DNA of 8,503 nt from assembly GCA_947176325.1 (NCBI GenBank), contig CAMWQD010000043.1, positions 1-8,503 on the forward strand, written 5' to 3'. Positions 1 through 7,218 of the stretch are shown here, piece by piece. Every line of letters starts with the position of its first letter. Position 1 is the stretch's first letter. This DNA comes from an uncultured Bacteroidales bacterium (GTDB taxonomy: Bacteria; Bacteroidota; Bacteroidia; Bacteroidales; P3). The notes below the pieces were generated by a model, which saw only the letters and a list, made by a program, of their open reading frames with translations, was not told the origin of the DNA and searched no databases. Both the position numbers and the translations under genes were made by a program.

Positions 1-1
1 G

Positions 2-733
2 CCTGAACCCGTGCCGGTTGTCGAGGCGCCCGCGTTCGAGCCGGTTATCGAAGAACCCGCCCCCGCCGAAGAACCTGTTCCCGCCGAGGAGCCCACGCCC
101 GAACCTGTTTTCGAAGAGCCGGTCCGTCTTGAAGAACCGGAGCCGGTTATCGAAGAACCCGCGCCCGAACCCGTCTTTGAGGAGCCTATTCGCCCCGAAC
201 CCGACCTCTCGGCCTTTATGCCCGACGAAAGGGACGAACCCACCTCCTACGTCACCCAAATCACGGCTATGGTGCAGGCCAAGGCCGAACAACAGGATAT
301 GTCGAATGTGGCCGTTTCGTCCACCGCCATGCCCGACCCCGAAATCGAGAAGCAAATGGCCAACCGTTCGGACATCTTCACCCGCCTGCAGGAAGAAACC
401 CGCAAGATAAATTCCGACGACCCGCAGAACGCCCTGCGCACGTTGGTGGAGAAGATGAAGAGCGGCAAGACCGTCAACGATGCCTATCAAGGCGGAGGCG
501 GAAACATCAAGACCCTTATCGGCCTCAACGAGAAGTTTTTGCTTCTCAACCAACTCTTCAAAGGCAATATCAAGGAATACAACGAGTTTCTGCAAGACAT
601 AGACCAACAGGAAAGCCATGAGCAAGCCATGCAGATACTCGATACCTATCGCGAGCGCTACCAGTGGGATGTGGAGGATCTTCCCTACGTCACCCTGCAA
701 GATATGATCGGCAAACTTTTTCCCGAAAGATAA
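2..733 (+). CDS. Pro/Glu-rich protein with C-terminal helical domain (5' end missing)
   Basis: The reading frame is open to the left edge, so the true start lies outside the window. The GTG at 11 is inside the Pro/Glu repeat region and is unlikely to be the start. Counting from that GTG, residues 1-65 are a low-complexity Glu/Pro/Ala/Val region with recurring EPVIEEP and EPVFEEP units, probably disordered. Residues about 85-165 form a charged linker that ends in a Gly run. Residues about 165-240 look like a compact helical domain with the pattern GLNEKFLLLNQLFKGN, then EYNEFL and a late WD. From memory, this pattern resembles a domain found at the C-terminus of many uncharacterised Bacteroidota proteins (IxLNDRFxFxxxLFxGD...WD); no function is known to me. 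The stop lies 10 bases before gmk, so the two are probably co-transcribed. No signal peptide or membrane segment is visible in the part present. Function is unassigned. Confidence 0.8.
   Translation, partial: PEPVPVVEAPAFEPVIEEPAPAEEPVPAEEPTPEPVFEEPVRLEEPEPVIEEPAPEPVFEEPIRPEPDLSAFMPDERDEPTSYVTQITAMVQAKAEQQDMSNVAVSSTAMPDPEIEKQMANRSDIFTRLQEETRKINSDDPQNALRTLVEKMKSGKTVNDAYQGGGGNIKTLIGLNEKFLLLNQLFKGNIKEYNEFLQDIDQQESHEQAMQILDTYRERYQWDVEDLPYVTLQDMIGKLFPER
20..220 (+). repeat. Degenerate Glu/Pro-coding repeat, including an exact 23-base direct repeat
   Basis: Bases 38-60 and 140-162 are identical over 23 bases and lie 102 bases (34 codons) apart, so the repeat stays in frame. Both copies encode EPVIEEPA. 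A second unit, EPVFEEP followed by a basic residue, also occurs twice with synonymous differences (about 101-130 and 167-196). The mixture of exact and drifted copies suggests in-frame tandem duplication followed by divergence. The repeat probably continues beyond the left edge, because the first three codons visible read Pro-Glu-Pro. Confidence 0.75.
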
Positions 734-743
734 AATCCCGTTT

Positions 744-1316
744 ATGGCACAGGCAGGAAAGATGATTGTTTTCTCGGCTCCTTCGGGTTCCGGAAAAACC
801 ACGTTGGTTCACAGAATTCTTCCCTCGTTTCCGCAACTCAAGTTCTCGGTGTCGGCCACCAGCCGCCCCAAGCGCGGCAACGAAACCGACGGCAAGGACT
901 ACTATTTCTTCAGCGCCGAGGAATTCAAGCGGCTCCGCGACGAAAACCGTTTCTTGGAGTGGCAGGAAGTATATGTAAACCAATTTTATGGAACTTTGCT
1001 TTCGGAGGTGGAACGCATCTGGAACGAAGGCAATCACGTGCTTTTCGATGTGGATGTGAAGGGGGGCGTGAATATCAAGAAGCAGTTTCCGAGCCAAACG
1101 CTGGCTATCTTCGTGCAGCCTCCCTCGGTGGAAGAGTTGCGCAACCGTCTTATAAAGCGCGGCACGGAAACGCCCGAAAGCCTTGAAAAACGGGTGGGGA
1201 AGGCCAAGGAAGAACTCGAATACGCCCGTTTCTTCGACATCGTTGTTGTGAACGACAATCTGGACAAGGCTGTGGAAGAAGCCCGCACCGCTATTTGCGA
1301 TTTTCTTTCCCGCTGA
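744..1316 (+). CDS. gmk: Guanylate kinase
   Basis: This cytoplasmic enzyme phosphorylates GMP (and dGMP) to GDP using ATP, an essential step in GTP supply. At 190 residues it has the usual length. The P-loop is at residues 11-20 (SAPSGSGKTT), with K18 as the phosphate-binding lysine. The GMP-binding segment follows with SATSRPKRGNE (about 37-47) and DGKDYYF (about 49-55), then FLEW and the YGT motif near 83. A Walker B-like hydrophobic strand, VLFDVDVKGG, follows, and the lid region contains RLIKRGTE. The ATG at 744 gives the normal N-terminus just before the P-loop. The gene sits between the Pro/Glu-rich gene and nadD with gaps of 10 and 12 bases, which implies one transcript. No Shine-Dalgarno sequence is seen upstream, as expected for Bacteroidota. 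Confidence 0.97.
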   Translation: MAQAGKMIVFSAPSGSGKTTLVHRILPSFPQLKFSVSATSRPKRGNETDGKDYYFFSAEEFKRLRDENRFLEWQEVYVNQFYGTLLSEVERIWNEGNHVLFDVDVKGGVNIKKQFPSQTLAIFVQPPSVEELRNRLIKRGTETPESLEKRVGKAKEELEYARFFDIVVVNDNLDKAVEEARTAICDFLSR

Positions 1317-1328
1317 AATTCCGCACGG

Positions 1329-1898
1329 ATGAAGCAGGTATCGCTTTTCTTCGGTTCGTTCAACCCGGTGCATAAGGGGCATATTGCCTTGGCCGAAAGC
1401 ATCTTGGAACAAAAGATAGCCGATGAGGTTTGGTTTGTGCTTTCTCCGCACAATCCGTTCAAGCAGGAAAGCGACTTGTGGAGCGAGACCGAGCGGGCGG
1501 GGCGCTTGAAAAGCGCATTGGGAGGGCGTCCGGGTCTTGTGTTCTGCGATGTGGAGTTGTCTTTGCCCAAGCCCTCTTATACCATTCAAACGTTACGTTG
1601 TCTGTGGGAAAAATATCCCGACATCCGTTTCTCCATTCTCATGGGAGGGGATAATTTAGAGAACCTGCACCTGTGGCGCAACAGCGACACGATTCTGCAA
1701 GCCTGCGACATCTACGTCTATCCGCGTTCCGGCGAGGCCTGCGGCCGCGAGGTTTGCAACCCCGAAGCCGTTACGGAAATCGAAAGACGCTTTCCCGAAA
1801 GAATCCACAAAATAAAAGCCCCGCTGCTCGATATTTCATCCACGCAGATACGCGGTATGATGCAGCGGGGCCTGGACGTTTCCGACCTGTTGCCCTGA
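1329..1898 (+). CDS. nadD: Nicotinate-nucleotide adenylyltransferase, short C-terminus
   Basis: NadD joins ATP and nicotinate mononucleotide to make deamido-NAD, the step before NAD synthetase. The nucleotidyltransferase signature is intact: GSFNPVHKGH at residues 9-18 with the HxGH motif at 15-18, SPHNPFK at 39-45 for substrate binding, and ISSTQIR at 169-175 for ATP phosphate contacts. MGGDNLENLHLW in the middle matches the family's GxDxxxxxxxW segment. The protein has 189 residues and ends at DVSDLLP. Most relatives continue past this point with about 12-20 residues of the type VxxYIxxxxLY. That tail is absent, and neither of the other two forward frames restores it clearly. The catalytic motifs are all upstream, so activity is likely retained. 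It follows gmk after 12 bases and converges with apt. Confidence 0.94.
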   Translation: MKQVSLFFGSFNPVHKGHIALAESILEQKIADEVWFVLSPHNPFKQESDLWSETERAGRLKSALGGRPGLVFCDVELSLPKPSYTIQTLRCLWEKYPDIRFSILMGGDNLENLHLWRNSDTILQACDIYVYPRSGEACGREVCNPEAVTEIERRFPERIHKIKAPLLDISSTQIRGMMQRGLDVSDLLP

Positions 1899-1925
1899 GG
1901 CCGCAGGCCGGAACGATAGAGCCTT

Positions 1926-2453
1926 CTAATACGAAAGAAGCGAGTAAACTTCGTGGGCGGAACCAATCTTGTCGCGCCCCTTCATGGCTTCCAGCTCAAG
2001 CAGAAAGCACACCCGTATATCGGTCACGCCCAATTCTTTGATAAGTTTGAGCGCAGCCACGGTGGTGCCGCCCGTAGCCAAAAGGTCGTCGTGCAACAGC
2101 ACCTTGTCCGAAGGCACCAGCGCGTCGCGGTGCATCTCGATGCTGTCTTCGCCGTATTCCAGCGTGTAGGTGGTGCTGATCTTGTCGGCGGGCAACTTTC
2201 CTTTCTTGCGCACGGGAACAAAGCCCGCGTTGAGCTTGTAGGCCAAGATACTGCCGAAAATAAACCCGCGCGATTCAATACCCACCACTTTGGTGATACC
2301 CTTGCCCGCATAGCGGCGCACCAACAGGTCGGTGGCGATTTCTATGGCGCGAGGATCCTTGAACAAGGTGGTTAAATCCCGATAGAGAATCCCTTTCTTG
2401 GGAAAATCGGGAATGTCGCGGATCTGTTTCTGTAAGTAAGCCAAACTTTCCAT
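1926..2453 (-). CDS. apt: Adenine phosphoribosyltransferase
   Basis: Apt salvages adenine by joining it to PRPP to give AMP in the cytoplasm. The 175-residue length is typical. The N-terminus IRDIPDFPKKGILYRDLT (11-28) is the hallmark adenine-pocket region of Apt rather than of other purine phosphoribosyltransferases. GIESRGF (58-64) and VPVRKKGKLP (79-88) are the expected substrate and flexible-loop segments. The PRPP-binding loop is at 118-130, VLLHDDLLATGGT, with both acidic residues D122 and D123 present. H121 replaces the aliphatic residue found in many proteobacterial enzymes; I believe this form is common in Bacteroidota. The ATG at 2453 gives a full-length N-terminus. The gene lies 19 bases after the M13 peptidase stop and may be read from the same transcript. 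It ends 27 bases from the convergent nadD. Confidence 0.96.
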   Translation of the reverse strand: MESLAYLQKQIRDIPDFPKKGILYRDLTTLFKDPRAIEIATDLLVRRYAGKGITKVVGIESRGFIFGSILAYKLNAGFVPVRKKGKLPADKISTTYTLEYGEDSIEMHRDALVPSDKVLLHDDLLATGGTTVAALKLIKELGVTDIRVCFLLELEAMKGRDKIGSAHEVYSLLSY

Positions 2454-2472
2454 AATTCAATTGAAAAAGCCT

Positions 2473-4512
2473 TTACCAAATATGAGCGCGTTTCTCGGGA
2501 GCGAGCCACATGGTGTCGCCTTCGTGAATGTCGAAAGCTTCCAAGAAAGCGTCTACGTGCGGCAGAGTGCCGTTTACACGCCATTTGCCGAGGGAGTGAA
2601 CGTCGAGCATGGTGAGACGTTGGATTTCCTCATCGCGGATGTTGGATGCCCAAAGGTTGGCATACGAAAGGAAGAAACGCTGTGCGGGCGTAAAGCCGTC
2701 GATGTCGCCCACGGGATGTTTCTTCAGCGCCTTCTGCAAGGCGGCGAACGATACGTTCACACCTCCGTTGTCGGCGATGTTCTCGCCCAAGGTCAAGGGG
2801 CCGTTGGCGAACAGGCCGGGATAAACCTCAATGCCGTTGAAATGATCCACAATCAGTTGGGCGCGAGCCTCGAAGTTCTTGGCGTCTTCTTCGCCCCACC
2901 AGTCGTTGATGTTTCCGTCCTTGTCATACAGACGGCCTTTGTCGTCGAAGCCGTGGCTCAGTTCGTGGGCAATCACCACACCGATGCCGCCGTAGTTGAT
3001 GGCGTCGTCGCCATAGGCATAGAAGAAAGGAGGTTGCAGAATGGCGGCGGGGAAGCAGATTTCGTTGGTGGTGGGATTGTAGTAGGCGTTCACCGTCTGC
3101 GGGTTCATCAACCATTCGTTGCGGTCTACGGGTTTGCCCAGCTTGCTCATCATAAAATCCATCTCGAAGCTCGAGGCGCGTTTGATGTTCTCCCAGTAGC
3201 TTTCGGAACCGTCGATTTTCAACTTGCCGTAGTCGCGCCATTGGTCGGGATAGCCCACCTTCACCAAAATGGCGTCTAATTTCTCCTTGCCCTTCTGTTT
3301 GGTCGAGTCGGCCATCCACGTGTTTTCGGCCATGCGTTCACCCAAGGCCAGACGCACGTTTTCCACCAGTTCGCGGATGCGTTTCTTGGCCGAAGCGGGG
3401 AAGTATTTTTCCACATACATCTTGCCCACGGCCTCGCCCAGCACACCGTTCACCGAGTTTACGGCACGTTTCCAACGCGGACGCTGTTCGGTCTGTCCCG
3501 ACATGGTCTTGCCCCAGAAATCGAAGTTCTCGGCAATGAGATCGTCGCTCAGATAGCCGGCGGCGCTGTGAATCAGATTCCATTCGTAATAAGCCTTGAG
3601 GCTTTCCAAATCGCTTTCGGCGAAAATCTTGGCCATAGCCTTCATGAAGTTGGTCTGACCGGCCGAAAGCACCTTGATTTCGTAGTTGGGCGAAAGCGCC
3701 TTCACGTATTCTTTCCACGGGAACTGCGGAGCGGCTTCCACCAATTCGTCCAAGGTCATCTTGTCGTAGTTGGCGCTCGGGTCGCGCAACAGCACCTTGT
3801 CGTATTGCGCTTCGGCCAAGGCGTTCTCTATTTTCAGCACTTTCTCGCACTTGGCGGCCGCCGTTTCGGCATCGAAACCGCAGAGCTCAAACATCTTCTG
3901 CATGTGCTTTACGTAGGCATCGTAGATAGCCTTGTGTTCGGGCTTGATGTAGTAGTCGCGGTCGGGCAGCGTGGTGCCGGCCTGATAGAGCTGGAAGAGA
4001 TTGTTCTTGCTGTCGCCCGGGTCGCCCGATACATAGGCGGCGAAGAACGGGTTGGCCGATTCCTTGTGCATCTTCACAAGCATGTCGAGCGCATCGGCGT
4101 GCGAGGCCATCGCTTCGATTTCCTCCAAATCCTTCTTGATAGGTTCGTAGCCCTGCGCGTTCAGCGTGGCCGAGTCCATGGCTAAATTAAACAAGGTGCC
4201 GATTTTCTTGGCATCTCCCTTGCGGCTTCCCGCATTGGCGGCGAGTTCTTCCACCAACTCCTTGATTTGTTTCTGGTTGTCTTCGCCCAATTTGTCGAAG
4301 GAACCATAGCGCGAATATTCGCCCGTAAGCGGGTGCGCTTCCATCCAGCCCCCGCAGGCATACTGATAGAAATTCTGTTTGGGATTGACCGTGGTGTCCA
4401 TATTGGCCAAATCCAAGGTCTGTGTTGTGTTTTCCACTGTTCCGTTGCTTTTGCATGATACTCCCAAGGCAACCAAGGCCGCCAAGGGAAGCATGATAAG
4501 TACTCGTTTCAT
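2473..4512 (-). CDS. M13 family zinc metallopeptidase (neprilysin/PepO type), probable lipoprotein
   Basis: This is a 679-residue endopeptidase of the neprilysin family, expected to cut oligopeptides outside the inner membrane. The N-terminus has a basic start, a hydrophobic stretch (residues 4-18) and C20 as a probable lipidation site; the lipobox is imperfect, with G17 at -3 and L16 at -4. The family CGGW motif occurs at 53-56. The catalytic domain holds NAYYN (475-479), the zinc motif HELSH (H516, E517, H520) and ENIAD (577-581), which supplies the third zinc ligand E577. H639 and R645 (HSLGKWRVNG) match the substrate-contacting His and Arg of neprilysin. The C-terminus ends in PEKRAHIW, like the usual family end with a terminal Trp. 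All key residues are present, so the enzyme should be active. It is preceded by a 46-base gap that holds a promoter-like motif, and followed 19 bases later by apt. Confidence 0.95.
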   Translation of the reverse strand: MKRVLIMLPLAALVALGVSCKSNGTVENTTQTLDLANMDTTVNPKQNFYQYACGGWMEAHPLTGEYSRYGSFDKLGEDNQKQIKELVEELAANAGSRKGDAKKIGTLFNLAMDSATLNAQGYEPIKKDLEEIEAMASHADALDMLVKMHKESANPFFAAYVSGDPGDSKNNLFQLYQAGTTLPDRDYYIKPEHKAIYDAYVKHMQKMFELCGFDAETAAAKCEKVLKIENALAEAQYDKVLLRDPSANYDKMTLDELVEAAPQFPWKEYVKALSPNYEIKVLSAGQTNFMKAMAKIFAESDLESLKAYYEWNLIHSAAGYLSDDLIAENFDFWGKTMSGQTEQRPRWKRAVNSVNGVLGEAVGKMYVEKYFPASAKKRIRELVENVRLALGERMAENTWMADSTKQKGKEKLDAILVKVGYPDQWRDYGKLKIDGSESYWENIKRASSFEMDFMMSKLGKPVDRNEWLMNPQTVNAYYNPTTNEICFPAAILQPPFFYAYGDDAINYGGIGVVIAHELSHGFDDKGRLYDKDGNINDWWGEEDAKNFEARAQLIVDHFNGIEVYPGLFANGPLTLGENIADNGGVNVSFAALQKALKKHPVGDIDGFTPAQRFFLSYANLWASNIRDEEIQRLTMLDVHSLGKWRVNGTLPHVDAFLEAFDIHEGDTMWLAPEKRAHIW

Positions 4513-4543
4513 ATAAAATAATGTTTTATTTCGTGCAAACCTG

Positions 4544-4551
4544 CGAATTTA
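4544..4551 (-). promoter_or_regulatory. Candidate -7 element upstream of the M13 peptidase gene
   Basis: Read on the minus strand, the sequence is TAAATTCG, one base away from the Bacteroidota -7 form TAnnTTTG. It is followed three bases later by GTTTG and lies 31 bases before the ATG of the M13 gene. The same octamer occurs at the same distance before hydF. No clear TTTG -33 element was found; only a T-rich run lies at about the right place, inside the end of the upstream gene. It could allow the M13 gene and apt to be transcribed separately from the two upstream genes. Confidence 0.35.
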
Positions 4552-4558
4552 TGAAAAA

Positions 4559-6247
4559 TCAGAGAGAAAACCGCGTTTTGAGATTTTTCGCACTAAGAGC
4601 CTCGAAACGATAGACTTCCTGCGCGTCGGGGGTGCGGCACACCAACGTCACCTTTCCCTCTTCCACACATAGGTCTCCTTGTGCGTCGGCAAAGCGTTCC
4701 TTCACTAAGTTCCAGAATAAAAACGCCTTCTCCAAGCCGTCGCCGCGCTGGAAATTCCAAACTTCGTCGGGTTGGGCAAGACGGGCCGGCTCCGGATAGA
4801 TGGATTCGTCGGGCATCGTTTTCAGGATGGCCTCGATTTGCTCTAAGGACCGGCCTTGACAAGCGAGACGGCAAACGGGATTGCGTTCCACGGCCGCCTT
4901 GATGAAAGGCATCCAGTCGGTATGTTTCATGTCGCGGCGCGCATAGAAACTCAAGATAGTCAAAGAATTGCCCTCTTGCGCCTTGTCTTGCAGATAGGCG
5001 ATGATTTCCTCGCGGCTCTGTTGGGGCGAAATCTGCAAGTCCGTTCCCTTCGTAAACGTCTTTTCCTCCACCTTCGGCAAACGCGGCTCGATATGCAGAA
5101 ACGCCCGCAGTTCGTCGGCGAAACCGCAGGCAAACACACGCTCGGTCTTTCCCTCGGCCAAATCTTCTTCAAGGGTATTAATGAGGATTTTATCGGGGTA
5201 GGGGGAAAGCGAGAAACATTGACTGTCCATTTCCTCTATCAGTGCCTGGCGGCTCTCGTTGTCAAAACGGTTCTTGCTGTTGCGTTGCGTGTTGAAGATG
5301 CAGGGCATTGAAATATAGCATTCCTTGCCGTTGCGGATATGGCGGTATTGAAATTTCTCCCAATATTTTTCGCGGCTGTAGAGGAAGTTCACGAAATATT
5401 CAAACGAAAGGTCGGCATGCAGGAATTCCCTGAATTTTTCTTCAAAGAACGCATAACGCTCGGGGTCTATGCTCGCTTCCTTATAAAAGGTGTGCATCAC
5501 CCCGCTCAGGTGCGACACAATCGTGATGCGCTCGTTCTCGATGGAACGCCGCGCCTTGGCCGACAGCTCGGTGCCGTTATACCACATCTTCTTGGTTACC
5601 AAGCGGCGGTTGTTGGTCAGAAGCCCGTCTTTCTCGGCCAAGAAGTTCTGCGAATGCAAGGGAGTGCCTATCATGAACATATTGTCCAAGGGCATACGCC
5701 CCACGATAAACAGCGCCGCCACATACAGGGCCGAGAGCGACACGCATTCGCCCGCGCCTCCGTGGTAGCCCTCCTTGAATTTAAAGGCGTTCATCGCCTC
5801 CACCGTCTCGGTTTTCCAATAGGGAATCACATCGGTGGTGTATTTGTCTAATCCGAAATGACGGCGGATGTCCACGTCATAATAATACTTATCGCCCTCA
5901 TATCCAAACAAGGCGTTCGACTGCGCCAGCGCCGCAGGGTCGATAAAGTCCCTAAAACGCGCCATTTCACGTTCTTTCGTGGTCAACCCCCACGTTTCCA
6001 AGTCGAGGTTGAACACATAATGATCCATGATATATTGCTTGACGCGGTTGGTGCGGTAGGAAAGCGATTTTTTCTCGATGTCGCGAAACCATGCGTCTTC
6101 CCGCCATTTCCAGATTTCCGGAGACATGATGTTGGCCAGCACAAGCGCATACATCAGTTCGGGAAAGATGAAGATTTCCATGTCCGAGAGGCTCACCGCA
6201 CTCGAGAACAATTCCATTTGGCGGGCGTCTTGAGGTTTCATTTCCAT
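4559..6247 (-). CDS. Uncharacterised protein with a transglutaminase-like Cys/His core
   Basis: I do not recognise a named family for this 562-residue protein. No signal peptide or clear membrane helix is visible, so a cytoplasmic location is likely. Residues 1-110 are rich in aromatic and charged residues and probably helical. Residues 160-215 hold the most suggestive segment: GAGECVSLSALYVAALF (164-180) places C168 at the start of a helix, and GTPLHSQNF (194-202) places H198 about 30 residues later, followed by D207 and a TNNRR stretch. Cys at a helix start, then His on a strand, then an acidic residue is the order in transglutaminase-like papain-fold enzymes, but the match is by eye. The rest (about 260-562) shows no motif I know. 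The start at 6247 is 6 bases after the LD-carboxypeptidase stop; a second in-frame ATG is at 6241. The tight spacing implies co-transcription with the carboxypeptidase. Enzymatic activity is a hypothesis only. Confidence 0.85.
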   Translation of the reverse strand: MEMKPQDARQMELFSSAVSLSDMEIFIFPELMYALVLANIMSPEIWKWREDAWFRDIEKKSLSYRTNRVKQYIMDHYVFNLDLETWGLTTKEREMARFRDFIDPAALAQSNALFGYEGDKYYYDVDIRRHFGLDKYTTDVIPYWKTETVEAMNAFKFKEGYHGGAGECVSLSALYVAALFIVGRMPLDNMFMIGTPLHSQNFLAEKDGLLTNNRRLVTKKMWYNGTELSAKARRSIENERITIVSHLSGVMHTFYKEASIDPERYAFFEEKFREFLHADLSFEYFVNFLYSREKYWEKFQYRHIRNGKECYISMPCIFNTQRNSKNRFDNESRQALIEEMDSQCFSLSPYPDKILINTLEEDLAEGKTERVFACGFADELRAFLHIEPRLPKVEEKTFTKGTDLQISPQQSREEIIAYLQDKAQEGNSLTILSFYARRDMKHTDWMPFIKAAVERNPVCRLACQGRSLEQIEAILKTMPDESIYPEPARLAQPDEVWNFQRGDGLEKAFLFWNLVKERFADAQGDLCVEEGKVTLVCRTPDAQEVYRFEALSAKNLKTRFSL

Positions 6248-6253
6248 AGCACG

Positions 6254-7177
6254 TTAGATTAGGAAGCGGAGAGACGAATCCGTGCCGGGCGTGTCGCTCA
6301 CCTTGAGGCAGGCGTTCACACCCATATAGAGCGCGTGGTTGTAGGGAACATGACCGGCGGGGAAGCCGTAGCATACGGGATAGGCATAGGGTTCGGTGTA
6401 TTCCCTTATCATATCCCACACATCACCCTGCCACGGATTGGCACCTTTGCGCACCGTGGTGAACGCTCCCACAATCAATCCCGAAATCCTTTCGAACCAC
6501 CCGCTCCGTTTCAGGTTCAGCAACATCCTGTCTATATGATAGTCAAACTCGTCGAGGTCTTCGAGAAAGAGGATTTTTCCATCGGGTTGCAGGTCGGAGG
6601 CCGAGCCCCGCAGACTATATAAGATGGAGAGGTTGCCTCCGGCAATGGGAGCCGTTGCCTCTCCCGCGCGGTTTATCGGGCGGCTTTCGAAGCGGTAGGA
6701 TAGGGGTTCGCCGAACAGGGCTTTGCGCAGGCTTTCCACCGAGGCTTCGTAGTGAGGCGAACCGATGCAGGGATAGGTCTGCGGCATGCAGGCGTGCAGG
6801 CTTGCCACACCGAGGTTCTGCAAATGGGAATGAAACACCGTGATGTCGCTGAAGCCCACAATCCACTTGGGGTTTTGCAGAAATCGGGAGAAGTCGGCAC
6901 GGTCTATGATGCGGGCGGAACCGTAACCGCCGCGGGTGCCGATAATGGCTTTCACGTTAGGGTCGTCCAACGCTTCCTGCAAATCCTGCAAACGGGCTTC
7001 GTCGTTGCCGGCGCAAGGCCCGTGCTGTTTCATCACATACTTGCCGATACGGCAGTCCAATCCCCAGCGGCGCATCGTTTCGACGGCCCTTTCGAGGCAG
7101 TCGGTGCGGATGCGGCCGGCGGGCGAAATCACCGCCACCGTCTGGCCTTTTTCCAAAAAAGGAGGAATCCTCATCAT
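6254..7177 (-). CDS. LD-carboxypeptidase (peptidase family S66, LdcA-like)
   Basis: This family removes the terminal D-Ala from tetrapeptides released from murein, in the cytoplasm, as part of cell-wall recycling. The 307-residue length is typical. The N-terminal strand VAVISPAGR (14-22), GTRGGYGSARI (80-90), the nucleophile motif VGFSDIT with S110, FLEDLDE with E206, and GFPAGH with H276 give the complete Ser-Glu-His triad known for LdcA. No signal peptide is present, which fits a cytoplasmic recycling enzyme. The start at 7177 is an ATG followed directly by a second ATG, and no other start codon lies upstream before an in-frame stop at 7241-7243. The gene is first in the leftward run and lies 6 bases before the 562-residue gene. 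It is transcribed away from hydF. Substrate range (LD-carboxypeptidase against related microcin-type S66 hydrolases) cannot be decided from sequence alone. Confidence 0.93.
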   Translation of the reverse strand: MMRIPPFLEKGQTVAVISPAGRIRTDCLERAVETMRRWGLDCRIGKYVMKQHGPCAGNDEARLQDLQEALDDPNVKAIIGTRGGYGSARIIDRADFSRFLQNPKWIVGFSDITVFHSHLQNLGVASLHACMPQTYPCIGSPHYEASVESLRKALFGEPLSYRFESRPINRAGEATAPIAGGNLSILYSLRGSASDLQPDGKILFLEDLDEFDYHIDRMLLNLKRSGWFERISGLIVGAFTTVRKGANPWQGDVWDMIREYTEPYAYPVCYGFPAGHVPYNHALYMGVNACLKVSDTPGTDSSLRFLI

Positions 7178-7181
7178 ACGG

Positions 7182-7213
7182 CAAAAATAACGATTCCGCC
7201 ACGCATTGGCAAT
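7182..7213 (-). promoter_or_regulatory. Candidate Bacteroidota promoter for the LD-carboxypeptidase operon
   Basis: On the minus strand, 7189-7182 reads TATTTTTG, an exact match to the -7 form TAnnTTTG. Exactly 20 bases upstream, 7213-7210 reads ATTG, one base from the -33 form TTTG. The spacing is in the expected range. The -7 element ends only four bases before the ATG at 7177, so transcription would begin at or within a few bases of the start codon. This would give a leaderless or nearly leaderless mRNA, unless translation starts at the second ATG or the match is chance. Confidence 0.4.
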
Positions 7214-7218
7214 TTTCG

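Noticed and set aside
11..13. GTG at 11 as the start of the Pro/Glu-rich gene
   Set aside because: The frame is open to the window edge and the preceding codons read Pro-Glu-Pro, continuing the same repeat, so the gene almost certainly starts further left.
690..1589. Minus-strand open frame of 299 codons opposite gmk and nadD
   Set aside because: It lies antisense to two well-identified genes and overlaps the end of a third; its product shows no known motif. Long antisense frames are expected opposite GC-rich coding sequence.
1896..1925. Possible bidirectional terminator between nadD and apt (GGCC-GCA-GGCC)
   Set aside because: The stem is only four base pairs with a three-base loop, and no T-run follows on either strand, so it does not support a terminator call.
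2461..3279. Plus-strand open frame of 272 codons opposite the M13 peptidase gene
   Set aside because: It is wholly antisense to the catalytic part of the M13 gene, whose frame contains all the conserved motifs. No independent evidence supports the plus-strand product.
3568..4185. Plus-strand open frame of 205 codons opposite the M13 peptidase gene
   Set aside because: Same situation: a shadow of the N-terminal half of the M13 gene with no recognisable protein features.
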